Assembly (NCBI GenBank): GCA_001430745.1
Contig: KQ482063.1
Span: forward strand, 1,348,889 to 1,403,673
Length of the DNA stretch: 54,785 nucleotides
Source of the DNA: Auxenochlorella pyrenoidosa
Lineage: Eukaryota; Chlorophyta; Trebouxiophyceae; Chlorellales; Chlorellaceae
Reading direction: 5' to 3'
Made by a program: the position numbers and the translations under genes. The notes beneath the pieces are model-generated. The model saw nothing but the letters and a program-made list of their open reading frames with translations, was not told the DNA's origin and searched no databases. Positions 1 through 11,409 of the stretch are shown piece by piece; positions within the stretch are counted from its first letter, which is position 1, and every line of letters starts with the position of its first letter.

Positions 1-69
1 GCCGCCACGCCCCCCCACCCCCCCACCCCCCCCACCCCACACACACACACACGCCTTTCCCCCACGCAG
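1..69 (+). repeat. C-rich and (CA)n tract at intron 3' end
   Basis: Runs of C separated by single A, followed by a short CA dinucleotide repeat, end in CCCACGCAG at 61-69. This reads as the polypyrimidine tract and acceptor of the intron that precedes the first visible exon of the ammonium transporter. Confidence 0.7.
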
Positions 70-1195
70 CTACCTGAACTCCCACATCCTCAAGATCGAC
101 GACCCCGTGGATGCCATTGCCGTGCACATGTGGGCCGGCATCTGGGGCGTGCTGGCGGTGAGGCCCGCCACTCGGCGCTCGGCCCGCACTGCTGTCGGGG
201 CAAGGGGCGCCATAGACGCCCTCCTGCAGCAGAGCCAGCCCGCACTGGCCAAGAAATCCTGCCTGTGCGCCATGTGCTGCCGGCAGTGCCAACATGCCGC
301 CCGTGACACACTCATCTGGGCCGCTGACACCCCCCTGCAGGTTGGCCTGCTTGCCACCGAGGACTACGTGACCCAGGTGTATGGAGCAAAGCCTGGAACG
401 GAGGACGGTGTGAGGTACTATGGCGGCTTCTATGGCGGCGGCGGCAAGCTGTTTGCTTCTCAGGTGGGCATGCAGGCATAGGGCGTTGTGCATTGAGGGC
501 AGGGAGTTATGTTAAGATGGGTTGCGTGGCCTGTGGGATGCATGAATGCCCGACAACCGATCGGTTGTCGCGACGCCTTGCAACAGGTACGCCACGTGCA
601 GCATGGGCCTGGCAATTAGTGTGGCTCTCCAAACTCTTCTCGATCGCCTCTTCCCACCGCCCGCCCCTGCCGCAGCTGGTGTATGTGCTGGCCATCTTTG
701 GCTGGGTGAGCGCCATCATGGGCCTGTGCTTTGCCGCCCTCAAGTTCGCCGGCATCTTCCGCGTCAACCCCGTCCTGGAGGAGGAGGTGGGTGGGTGGGG
801 GAGGGGGGAGGGGGGTTGCAGCGGCAGCAGGCAGAGCGGCTGCTGGGGCCAACCGACCTCTGCTCTGCTTCATGTGTGTTCCTCAGGCCCGTTGCTCGTG
901 TCGTGATTGGCTGCACTCCCTCAGCCCTCCAGCCTGCTACCAGCTGCTCCGACCAGCCGTCTGTTCGGCCCTGCAGGGCGCCGACGCGTCCCACTATGGC
1001 GGCACAGCCTACTACGGCCTGGTCGGCGGCGGCGGCGCCGGCATGGCGCCCCCCGGCGCCCTCAAGGCCGTCCACCCCGACGCCCCCGCCAGCCAGACTG
1101 CCTCGGACAGCGACGAGCTGGAGCGGCTCAAGGCGCAGGTGGCCGCCCTGGCCGCCAGGCTGGACACATTCCCCAAGGGCGCAGACACCGCCTGA
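70..1195 (+). CDS. Ammonium transporter, AMT family (3' end only)
   Basis: Moves ammonium/ammonia across a membrane, probably the plasma membrane. The visible exons are 70-157, 341-463, 676-786 and 977-1195, all joined in phase 0 after the first base, with the stop TGA at 1193-1195. The segment DPVDAIAVHMWAGIWG carries the second pore histidine and the conserved helix context of AMT/Mep/Rh channels. The next exon has the Gly/Tyr-rich FYGGGG loop; the third (LVYVLAIFGWVSAIMG) is a membrane helix. The last exon encodes the cytosolic tail, starting GADASHYGG (compare the conserved G-x-D-x-x-x-HGG of AMT1 C-termini) and ending in a predicted amphipathic Leu/Ala/Glu-rich stretch. About 180 residues are visible, against roughly 450-500 for the family, so the start and most helices lie upstream of the window. 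Introns have GTGAGG, GTGGGC and GTGGGT donors. Confidence 0.9.
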
Positions 1196-2489
1196 GCGGC
1201 CGCCGTATGGTTGCCCCCATTCTGGCGGCGTACGCGCCTCAGTTGAAAGGTGGGGCGCCTCCGGGCATGCGGGCCCGCGGTACGGGAGCGTGCATAGCCG
1301 CCGGCTGTCGCACCCTGGTTTTCATGTAGCAATTGGTGCACGCAAACGTGCACGTATCCACCCTCAGATTGGTCTGCCAGGCCTACCGGCAGTGGCATTG
1401 TGCCTTGCACTCCTGTAGTCACATTTCATGCATGTCTCTGGATCCTCGATTTACATCTGTGCATCCCACTTTCAATGAACAGCCTCACACCTGCCCTTGA
1501 TGTCGAATCACCCCCGACCCTGGGACGTGTATGCGTCTCCACCACCCTCCCTCAGCATTGCCGCGCCTCTGTCGTAGAATGCATTTGTCCTCCTCTGGCC
1601 TCCTGCTGTACTTCTGTACGGGCTTACTCCCTCTGACATGTGCACACGTCGAGCCGCACTCTCTTGCTTTGAGCAGCCGCTCACGTCCAGCACGCTCGCT
1701 TCCGGTCAGTCCTGCCACCACCTTTTCTTCGCATGGTGAATTTATTTTGGCTCTGTCCATCAATGCCTTGTCTGCTTCCCTTGGGTTGCACTGTGCCTGC
1801 GTACGTGTCGTACACCGCGCAGCTCAGTAACGGATCTCGTGTAAAAGCAGCTTTGCATTGTGGCGAGGAGCAATTGCAGTGGGCAGAAAGGAGGAGGTAC
1901 CGTTGGACTGAGAGCGGGCCGGGGCTATGGCACGCATACTGACTAAATGACTGCAGCGCAAGATTGCGACACGGGACGTCAACGAAATAGACACCGGGGT
2001 CAGGAAAATGAGGGAATTACCAGGGCAGGGTAGGTGCAGGAGGCAATGCAGAATACCAAATGGTGCTCTATGCAAGACAGGGGATGGCGGGGGGGGGGTG
2101 ATCCCCGAGGCACGAAAGGATGCATGCACGCGAAGGGTATTCAGGAATGAGCAGGGGTGGTGCTAGTGTACAGTGGCTGGCCGTAAGATATAGGTCCCTC
2201 CATTCAGGCGCAGGGCACTGAGGGAGCTTGAAAAGGCTGCTCTCTTGCGGTAGAGAGGCAGGGCTTGAAAAGCAGGGGGTGGGTGAGTTTGGGAGTCGAA
2301 AAAGCGGTACCAGGGGCTTTGAGTGCGGCCCATGAAGGCTGCCGCAGGATGCAGCAGCCACGTTGGTGAGGCGAGAGGCAGCATCCATGCGACCGCGCCG
2401 TGCGTTGCGCAGCCGGGCATGCCGGCCGCACGGTGCGGCGCTGTGAAGGGAGCATGACCGGGCGCGAGCTCACCCCAGAACGGGCGAGC
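1196..2489. other. Convergent intergenic region with 3' UTRs
   Basis: Lies between the stop of the ammonium transporter (+) and the stop of the BTB gene (-). It is less GC-rich than the coding exons. I see no coding exon with conserved motifs on either strand; the open frames here are short and lack G/C bias at codon position three. Confidence 0.6.
1840..1844 (+). terminator. TGTAA poly(A) signal of the ammonium transporter
   Basis: TGTAA, the usual green-algal polyadenylation signal, occurs about 645 nt after the AMT stop codon, in a region without other coding signal. Assignment is by position and motif only. Confidence 0.45.
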
Positions 2490-5400
2490 TCACGATGTGC
2501 CGGGCCTGCGCAGCAGGACGTGGTAGAAGAGGTTGCGCGTGCCGCCCTCCCGCTCGGTGCCGCACTTGAAGTCCACCACGGCAAAGCCCTCGGCCTGCTT
2601 GGCAGCCACCTGCGGCAAGCACAACCTGGGAGCGGCAAGGTGGGAGCGAGCACGCACATGGCGCAGCAAGGCGCACGCTGCAGCTGCACTTCCACTTCAC
2701 GGACGGATCAGTAGCTTGAAGTTTGCACATGCATGTAGCACTGCTGCACCAGCAGGCCGGGTGGAGGGGACTGGGGTCCCAGCTGGGGCAGGCCTCGCTC
2801 CCCTGCGCCCTGGCAGCCTCACCGTGGAGTTCAGCTGCTCGAGCAGGCTGGCCTGGGCCCCTGCCAGCTCACTGGCCTGCTGGAAACCTGTCTCCACAAA
2901 CAGCGCATCCAGGGAGCAGGGCGCCAGCGCCGCCTGCTGCGCCACCTGTTGCTGCGCGTGCTGCAGCTGCAGGGCAGCGGCGGGGGCTGCCAGCCGAGCC
3001 AGCAGGTGCCCGCCGTGCGCGCTGCCCTCGGCCGCGATGTTGGCGGGCACGTCTGTGGAGGGGGTAAGACTTGGGGCCGCCGAGTGGGTGATCGGATGGC
3101 ATGTGGTGAACAGGGGGCAGACAAGATGGGGGATGCAGCCAGCCAGCCACAAAGCTGTCTGCCAGACTGTGCTGCTCTGCATCGTTGAATGAAGTTTGAT
3201 TCGCTCCTGGCGGGCTCAGTGCTGGCATGCCCCGCTCACCGGAGGGCGTGTCGTCGCCGGCAGCAGGCGGCGCCACGAGCGCGGCGCGGGCGCGTTCGGC
3301 ACGCTCGGCGAGCTCGGGCAGCTGGTAAAACTCCGCCTCCCTGCAACAGTCGGTTGTGAACGGATCAGGGGGCTGATAAGGGAGTGGGCAAGGCAAGCCT
3401 GTGCGTGTGAGAGTCCAGGTGCCGGTGGTGCGCATGTTTGGGTCAAACGCTGCCAGTGCTGCATTCACCTCCCAACCATGCCTGCTTGAAACCTCTCTTG
3501 GCCTGGAAATACATTCCTACGCAACACAAGAGCGCCAGCAGCGGCGGCAGCATCTGCAGCGCATGCAACTGCTGGCCAGCAGGTGAGCGTGCACCAGCAC
3601 TGCCTGCAGCACGCCCCACCTGGCCAGCAGGGTGAGCGTGCGCTCGTCCTTGGGCAGGGTGGAGGGGCTGTCGCCAAAGCGGCGCGAGCGCAGGTGGTCC
3701 AGAACGTACTCGAAGATCTGGAGGGCGGCGGGGTGCAGAGGGCGGGGTTTAGCCATGGCACACAGGCCCACTGGCTTGCGGGCATGCGGGGCACAATGGA
3801 GGAGCAGCACACGCGCCCACGGATGCGCGGCCAGCGCCCGCTTGCACGCACACCCGCAGGGGCAGCACAACGCCGGCGCCTGGTGCCCTGGCGCACCTGC
3901 CACCCCTAACGCAGCCCGAACCCCGCCGCCACCACCACCACAACCACCCCACCCAGCCCCACCCCGCCCACACACCTTGCCGGAGCGGTCCACAAAGAAC
4001 TCGGCAGAGGCGCCGCCGCGCCCGCCCGCCTGCTGGCTGGCCTGCTGCGCCAGCTTGCAGAAGTAGGAGCCGTCCACGGCGGCCAGCGTGGCGGCGGTGG
4101 TCAGGAAGCGGTGGCCGCCCACGTTGAGGGTGACAAAGCGCTTGCCGTCCACAGGCCTGCCGTCCCCGCTGCCGTGTGCGGGGGCGGCGGGGCGCGGCAC
4201 CTGCGCCAGCGCGGCAGGCAGGGGGGCGGGCATGCTGGAGAGCGCGTGCGGGCGGTCGCCAAGGGGGGGCGCATGCTGATGGGTCGTGTGCCACCCGAGT
4301 TTCCATGTGAGCTGCACCTACATCCGTGTGTGCAGCCCTGGGGCCTCCTCGGCGCGTGCATTGTGCTGCCGGCAAGCCGCCTCACCAGGTTGTCTGCGGA
4401 CCCCTCCCTGGGGGACTGCGGGCGGTAGGCTACCACTGCGCCGCCAGCCGCCGCAGCCGCCGCCGCCTCCAACTGGTCTCGAGGGCTGTGGGTGTGGGCC
4501 GCGGCAACGCCAGGCACAGCGGGCCCGTCGGGCCCGCCGCCAGGCTGGAACAGCTGGCCAAACAGCTGGGAGTCGGTGGGGGCGCTCTGCAGGGGCGCGC
4601 TCTGCAGGTGCTGCAGGTAGCCGCTGCCGCCGTGCTGCGTGCCGTTCTCCCCGGCCACCGCCAGTTCGTCCAGGGCGCCGCTGCCGCCCACCAGCGGCAG
4701 GCGGTCGGGCAGCCGCCCGCTGCCGCCGCTGCCAGTCAGCAGCGGCACGGGCACAATCTCGGGGGCGGCGTAGAGCGTCCCAGAGTAGAGCGCGGGCGCT
4801 GGCGGGTGGTGCGGCGGGCCCAGCTGCACATAGTCCAGGCAGGGCTTCTTGGCGGGGGGGCCCAGCGCCACGCTGGCGCCCATGCCGCCGCCCAGCAGCA
4901 GTCCAGCGGAAGCGGCGCGCTTCAGCAGCATCGCGCCGCTGCCTGCGGTGGCGCAGAATGGGACAGGGGCCGGAGGTGCCGGCTGAGCGGGGAGGGTGCT
5001 GTTGCAGGCGCCAGGCTCAGGTTGCCAGGCGGCAAGGCTCATTGTCAACGCCACCTGCCTTCCAGACCCCCCCCCCCCCCCCCCCCCGCCGTGTGTCCAG
5101 CCTGCCTGCCCTGGCCGCATGCATGCACAGCTGCAACACCGCGCCCCACCGCCGCGCCTGAGCCTCCCAGGCAGGCAAAAGCCAACGCACGCCCGGCGCA
5201 CCACCACCACCACCCATACACCCTCACCCGCGTTGTCCGTCTTCTTGCGGTTCTCCCACCAGGACACCACCATCTGCACAAAGTCGCGCAGCTCGGCCAT
5301 GATGAGGTCGACGGAGGAGTCGGGGCGCAGGTGCTGGCGCACGCCCGTCAGCGCGGCGCGCAGCGCCGCCCACTCCTCCTCGCTCTCCGGCAGCCGCGCG

Positions 5401-6253
5401 CCAGCCAGCACCTGCGGCCCAGGTGGCGCGAGTTGTTGTGGGTGCAGCGGGTGCGGGCAGGGGTTGGGGGCCGGCCGGGCGGGAGCATCATAGGGGGGTA
5501 TGGACGGGGCCGGCAGCTGGGGGGCGAGCTCTGGGCAGAAGGCCACGGGGCACGGCTGAGGGCATGCCTGCTGGCGGGCAGCAGCATTCACAACCCAAAC
5601 GCATCGGCTGATTGCCCTGCGGCCACTGTACATGGCATGCACGCGCTGTTACAAGCGCCCCCGAGGCGGCGCTGGCGCACGAACCCCCCATCCCACCTTG
5701 AGCTGCACCCCGTTGACACGCGGGCGCCAGGTGTCTAGGTTGGGGGTCCACTGGCTGCGCACCGTACGCCAGAAGCGCTCCGACGGCGGCAGCGCAGTCT
5801 CCCTGCGGCAACCAGGGTGTCACTGCTGTATGTTGAGTGGGAAAGCTGGAGGTTGGGGCCGGCTTGCGTGTTCGGCGGCAGCGCATCATCAGTGCGCAGA
5901 TGCCTCTGCCTGCGGCTGCTGCAGCATGGCAGCAACCGCCGACATGCATGCATGCTGAAACTCAAGCGCCCCTGCAGTGCATATCTATGCAAACGAACAT
6001 TCAAGCAAGCGCTTGGCAGCATGACAGCTCTGCAATGCTGAGGAAGGCCTGCGCACCCGGCACAGGCTGCCCCTCATGCTGCCTGGCCCTGCCCGGCTGC
6101 ACCGTGGTCCCCTGCCCACCTGAAGTGCTTTTCGAGCACGCCATACACATTGGTGCGCTCGCCGCTCAGCAGGACCACCGGACGCCGCGCTTCGGCCTCG
6201 GAGCGGATGAAGAGCTTGGTGGCAAAGGCCGCCACCACCTCCTCTGCCGCCAT
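2490..6253 (-). CDS. BTB/POZ (KCTD-type) domain protein
   Basis: Nine exons (minus strand, 5' to 3'): 6253-6120, 5802-5697, 5411-5228, 4942-4386, 4200-3976, 3717-3620, 3340-3240, 3052-2823, 2609-2490, giving 584 residues with every junction in phase. Residues about 349-440 form a T1/KCTD-like BTB domain: FVTLNVGGHRFLTT, then EFFVDRSGKV joined to IFEYVLDHLRS, then EAEFYQLPELA at the end. Such domains oligomerise and often recruit cullin-3 ligases. The N-terminal 140 residues (KHF-RETALPPSERFW across the first junction; WTPNLDTWRP; FVQMVVSWWENRKK) form a separate, Trp-rich region I do not recognise. Between them lies a Pro/Gly/Ala-rich linker (exon 4). The C-terminal 150 residues are Ala/Gln-rich and probably helical. 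The frame stays open upstream to an ATG at 6634, so a longer N-terminus is possible. Fold assignment is firm; partner and substrate are unknown. Confidence 0.85.
5067..5087 (+). repeat. Poly(C) run, 21 bp, in BTB intron 3
   Basis: An uninterrupted C tract on the plus strand, so a G tract in the sense strand of the intron, about 140 nt past the 5' splice site at 5227. Confidence 0.9.
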
Positions 6254-7913
6254 GCGACGGCTGTGGACCGTAGGTACCTTGTACCGCCTTGCCCGGCTCA
6301 AGCCGTCAGGGGGCTTCAGCTGCAGCTGCCTGCCTGCAACTGCTTGCAAACGTGCGCAGAGGGCCAACGCTGAAGATAAGACGGCCTGCAATGAGCAAGA
6401 CGAAGACGGGGGAGTAATCAGCGCGCTCTGCGGTAGCACCTCAACTGGCGGGGGGGTGAACCTCAATAGGCCCGAGCCTGCTCCGCCAGTAGGGGCCACC
6501 CGCTGTGCAGCCCGCTGGCAGCCTGTCAGCGCCCGTCGGCAGGCGAGAGCAGACGTGTGCAGCACCTGAGTGACAGTGAAGGCGCCTTGCGAGCCGAAGA
6601 AGCAGCTTGCAGTGGCCTCTGCAAGTGGGACCACAGACGGTATGGCTCCATGTGCTGAAGCCGTAAATTGCGCAGTTTGTATGCACCTTATGCATGCGTT
6701 GTAAAGCGCTTGGTCGCCAGGGCAAGGGCGTGCAAGGGACCCACCTGCGCCGAAAATTTACCCCTAGCAGCAGGAGTTTGATCTGCAGACTTCGTGCAAT
6801 AACCGGCGCGACAATACCGCAGTGAGGGCACTGAGCAAGCTCAGCTCCGAGCTCATGCTGCGCTGCACAGCATGACCGCTCTTCAGCCGCCCATGCAAAT
6901 ACTGATGGTGCAGTGGCGTCAAAAGCAAGTTTAGTGGTTTGATTGCGCGATGGCAATGCTCTGGCCGCGCCATCCCTGCAGCTCGGTGTCAAGGCTTGTG
7001 TTGGGCGTCTTGGTGGCAGAGCCCTCGTTGTCGGGCAGGTGGCAATGGAGATGGTGATCCCTGAGAGCAATATCTGGTTGTGTCAGCTGACTGCCACCCT
7101 CCGCTGTTGGTCAAGCCACTGCAGCTGGGCAAATGTGCCGCCAGCACCAATCACATGCACGTGCCCAGCATGGCTAACCAGAGTCGCTGCACTCATGCCT
7201 TCAACGACATGGTCTCGCTCGGCCTACAAGGAACAGCTGCCTGGCATGCGTCATGCTTCAAGTCATGGGGAGGTCGTGCTCCGGGGAGCAGGGAAAGGCT
7301 GGGCATCAAGAACTGCGGTGATGAAGAGGGCAGCATGCAACGGCCATGCTGGCGGGCAGCAGCGGGCGACAAGGGCAGGGCAGGGGTGCCGGTCAGGCGC
7401 TATGACCAGGCGGCAAAAGAATGGAGAGGGAGGGTTCTTTCCGGGGGTGGGCTCGTGGAGGGACGGGGCGAGCTACAGGGCAATGAAAGAAGCTGGGGGC
7501 CAGAGGCAGACGGATAAGCTTAGCGGGTGGGGGTAGTGCCCGACGCCGGCAAGTGGCGAGCCTGCCGCCGCGCAAGCAGGGAATCAGAGATTGGGCAGTG
7601 CTGCTGAAAATAAACGGCGAGTGTGTCGGGTGTGTGTTCGTGCCCAAGGGTGCAAGGGTGGGCAAATGTGTGGGCAAGCCGGCGTGCATGGATGCAGAGC
7701 ACGCGCTATCCTCCTCATAGGCAGAGAGCTTTGCGGCCGGCACAGCCTCACGCTACACGGCTGCGCGGCCGCCTGGGGGGCGCGGTGTTCCGCACACATA
7801 TAATAGGCACACGGGGTTGGGCTGGGCGGCGGGTGCGTGGCCGGCACGGCGCCTGCCTGGCAGCCTGTGCCTGCACGCAGCACAGGCTGCCAGCTCTGCT
7901 TGCGCAGAACCTC
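6254..7913. other. Intergenic: BTB 5' region and TROL 3' UTR
   Basis: Both flanking genes are on the minus strand, so this stretch should hold the BTB promoter and 5' UTR (or an N-terminal extension of BTB up to 6634) and the 3' UTR of TROL. The frames here (for example 6943-7536 +, 6441-7070 -) show no family motif and no consistent third-position G/C bias. I see no RNA gene in it. Confidence 0.55.
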
Positions 7914-10900
7914 TCACAGGCTCTTGTCCGACGAGGCCGACACCTCGACCGGGGAAGCGCCGTTGCTCTTGGAAGCCACGGCGGCTGTGGCGGGCGGGGT
8001 GATGGGCGCCAGCTCGGGCGCAGGGGCCGGGGCGGGGGCAGAGGAGGCGGCCACGGCGGCGGCGGCGGCTGCCTCTGCACGCTTGACCTCCGTCTTGCTG
8101 GCGGTAGGGTCCTCGAGCAGCTGCGGGGTGGCGTGGCAAGGAGTTGCGTTGCTGGGTGAGCGCGGGGGAGCAGGTGGCGGCACGCTCCCCGGGAAATGAG
8201 GCCCATGCACGCCTCTCCCTGCGCACACCAGGCCGCCCCTGCCGAGTCACTCCTGCACTCGGCTGGCCCTCCCAGCAGGCCCACACGTGCCCCTCACCGC
8301 GTTGGTGATCTTCGACAGGTCCTGGGGCAGGTCGGGGATGTCCACCTGCTGCACCACCTTCCTGCGGGGGGGCGGGCCGGGGCAGGGGTCGGGGTGAGGG
8401 GCGCGGGCAGCTGCAGGCGGGCGCTGCGGCGAGAGCCGCACAGCCAGCGCTGCGCCCTGGGCAGGCAGGCACTGAGGAAGGGAGGATAAGACCGTCAAGT
8501 TGCCGCGTGCTTGGTCACGCGGTCTGGGGGGGGCAGCAGCGGTCCGCACGGGCAGCTAGCTGCCTTGCAGGAGCCGCGAGCCGCGCCGGGGCGTGCGCTC
8601 ACTTGAGCTCCGTCAGCGTCTTCTCCCGGTCTTCGGCAAAGGCCACCTTGAGCAGGAACTGGCCGGCAGCCAGGATGCCCGCCAGCTCAAACAGCAGCTC
8701 CAGCTGCGGGGGTGGCGGGGGTGGGGTGGGGTGGGGTGGGGTGGTGGGGGGGGGGGGGGGCGGGTTGGGAGGGGGGGGGGACCTCGCCAGTGGGGGCCTC
8801 GCTGGTCCCCCTCCCAGAGGCTGCCCAGCAGCCCCAAGCGCGGTACAAGAGGGCCCGCTGGTGCGGGCGCAGCCAGGGCCAAATCGGCATGGCAGCGCAG
8901 CATGGCACTGTCCCCTCCCCCCCGGGAGCCCACCTGGGTGAAGAGCACAGCCGAGGCGCCCACCAGGCCCGCAAAGACGAGCGCACCCTTGGCAGCCTCG
9001 GGCGCCTCGGCCACGCCCTCGGCCACCTTGCTGACGCCGCCCACCACGGTGGTGTACCCGCCCTGCAGGGTCTCGGTCACGGCAGACAGGTCCAGGGACA
9101 GGCCCTTGCCGGGCTCACGCCAGGGGCCGCCGCTGGCCTGCACGGGTGGGCGAGTAGATGCCAAGGGCTGGTGGGCTGGCAGCCCTTGGCATGGAGCCCG
9201 AGGTGGCATGCTCGCAGACCCGCCAGCAGGGCACCGCCGCGCTAAGCTCCCGCCGCCCAGCTGACTGGGAGACGCTGATGGTTCAGGCCCACAATTCAGG
9301 CGAGAGCAGGAGAGCGGCGGGCATGTCCGGCTCGGGACCTGGGCCAAGGGCCTTGGGCCCGGGCCTTGGCGCACCTGCCAGGCGTCGGCGCCGCCAGACA
9401 CATAGTACAGGTTCTCCAGCGGGACCTCGGCCAGGATGGCCTTGGCAGCGGCGGCAGACTGGGCGCCCGTGCTGCAGCGACAGCCGAGGCACATGGTGGC
9501 AAGGCGGGCGCGGGCCAGCATTTAAAGTTGTGCCGCATGCTCCCTTCACTAGCGCAAATGCAGAATTTAGCCCTCAAGCAACGCACACCGCCGCATTAAG
9601 CAACGCAGACCGCCGCAGCCAGTCGGCTGCATCCTGTGCCAGACGCGTCGCGACCAGCAGCATCCTCCCACCCACACACACCCGTGGCGGCGCAGAAGCC
9701 CCCAGCGCACGATGCCTGCAGCCAGCGAGACGTCCTGGCCCTGCCCCGCCCTGGGCCTTCCCCCCCCCCCCCCACCCACCCACCCACCCACACCCACACA
9801 CACACCTGTCCAGCAGGATGACGGGGCCGCCCTCGGCGCCCACGCCCTTGACCTTGGCTACCTTGGCGCCAAACTCCTCGTCAACCACCTCCTCGCCCTG
9901 CGGCACATGCACGGCGGCGCACCCTGGTGAGGCAAACCCGCTGCGCAGCTTGCAAAAGCGCCTCCCAAGCAGGCTGCCGGCATGGCGCTGAAATCGCTGC
10001 GCGCTGCGTTGCCATCCCCCCGGGCGCAAACATCCCCAGGGACCTCTGGCTTTGCTGCCCCTGGCCTGACAGCCCGCCCTGCCCAGCATGGACAGCACCC
10101 CCAGCGCTGAACAGGTCAGCCAGTCCCCGGCACACGGGCAGGCAGCGCACGCCAACTGTTGAGAGAAGGGCGCCGGATCAGCCACAAGCGGGGGCCCGGG
10201 CGCGGCTGTTGGGAGGTGGGGCTTTCCACCTCTGGCCACCGACGGCGCACCTGGACCACCACCACGAAGGGCACCGACACGGCGCCGCGCTTGGACACGC
10301 CCTTGAGGTTGGGCCCGCCGGTGGCCTTGATCTCCGGCTTGGAGCGGATGTCGATGAGCACGCAGGCCTCGTCGGCGGCCAGCGCCTCCAGGGCGCGGGC
10401 AGCGGGCACGGCCTTGGCCTTGGGCGCCGAAGAGCCGCCGCCCAGCAGGGCGGACAGCGCGGCGCCGCCGGCGGCCACAATCACGGCGCCGCCCGCCACC
10501 AGCAGCTGCACGGTCAGGGCGAGCAATCAAACGGAAGGGAGACAGTGAGCTTGAGCGCGAGGTTGTGCTGCCCTGCCAGCACATGCGATCTCGTCTTGCA
10601 CAGGTGGCACGGCTCCCCTGAGCCACCTGAGCCACGCAAGGATGCCGCATCTGCCTGCCGTGCACACAGCAGTCCTCACCGCATCCGGGTTGTCCAGCAG
10701 GCCGCTGACGTCGGGGATGTCGACATCAGGCAGCGAGACGGAGGGGATAGACACCGCCGGCAACTCGGGCACGGTGCCAAAGGAGGTCGGCTCCGTGAAC
10801 GCCGCCTGCGCGGCGCCAGCGGCGGTGGTGCTCAGCAGCCCCGCAGCACCCGCGCCCAGATGCTTCAGCTGCTTGGGCAGGGCGGGTTTGGCGCCGGAGT

Positions 10901-10964
10901 GCTGCGCCCGGGGGGCCAGGCGGGTGCTGCTGCAGGCCACAGTGGAGGTCGCCTGGGCGGCCAT
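7914..10964 (-). CDS. TROL: Thylakoid rhodanese-like protein, TROL/STR4 (chloroplast)
   Basis: Ortholog of plant TROL, the thylakoid anchor that docks ferredoxin-NADP+ reductase and tunes electron partition after photosystem I. Eight exons: 10964-10680, 10505-10251, 9897-9806, 9471-9375, 9137-8934, 8703-8603, 8361-8298, 8120-7914; 434 residues, all phases consistent. The order matches Arabidopsis TROL as I recall it: a Ser/Thr/Arg-rich transit peptide; a first membrane helix (about 96-118, LLVAGGAVIVAAGG); a rhodanese domain (VLIDIRSKPEI, GGPNLKGVSKRGAVSV, VILLDS); the signature KGLSLDLSAVTETLQGG; a second hydrophobic region (about 290-335) ending FAEDREKTLTELK; and a Pro/Ala/Glu-rich tail. 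The rhodanese active-site Cys position appears to be Asp (LLD), so it is probably non-catalytic. The tail has APITPPA where vascular plants have an ITEP motif. It shares its upstream region with the divergent YeeZ-like gene. Confidence 0.9.
8705..8780 (+). repeat. GGGGT/G-run tract in TROL intron 5
   Basis: Repeats of GGGGT followed by long G runs on the plus strand. On the sense (minus) strand this is the C-rich tract immediately upstream of the acceptor of TROL exon 6 at 8703. Confidence 0.85.
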
Positions 10965-11409
10965 AGCTGGCAATTGGCCAGTGCACAGGTGTGTGAGTGG
11001 GGTGCACAGGGCTCCACGGGCCTTGGTGGCCCGAAAGAACCCTGCTGGCAAATGCAAGGCTGGCAGGTGCAGCAGGCAGCGCAGGAGGATGGAAGTGCAG
11101 CCCGGAAAGTCAGATCGACAGCCTTGGTCGCATCCAGCACCCAATCCGGCCCTGCGTCGTGCCCCCGGCGGCAGGTGCAGGCGCCAACCACTTCGGCAGT
11201 CTATCGTTGAGGGTCCGACAGGCTGCTGAACCCTTTGTAGTTGATCTCACGCGCTGTGAAGCCGACCGGAGCAGCCCGCACGCAGGCAGCGCAACCAGCA
11301 GGCTTCGGTAGCGGTAGCTCCTGGCAGGCGCAGCTGCGTGGCTGTGGCAGGCTCCTCGGTCTGCTGTGCATCCTGCCAGCCTCGTCCTGCCCACCTTTGG
11401 TATTCCATT
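10965..11409. promoter_or_regulatory. Divergent upstream region TROL / YeeZ-like gene
   Basis: The 445 bp between the two divergent start codons must contain both 5' UTRs and core promoters. I see no clear TATA box or other named element. Confidence 0.5.

Noticed and set aside
4326..5738. A 470-residue open frame on the plus strand
   Set aside because: It is antisense to BTB exons 3-4 and their intron. It is Gly/Arg/Ala-rich with no motif, typical of antisense frames in GC-rich DNA.
6441..7070. Possible extra gene between BTB and TROL
   Set aside because: No motif, no splice pattern and no third-position G/C bias; more likely UTR and promoter sequence.
9927..11210. A 427-residue open frame on the plus strand
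   Set aside because: It is antisense to TROL exons 1-2 and carries no recognisable domain.
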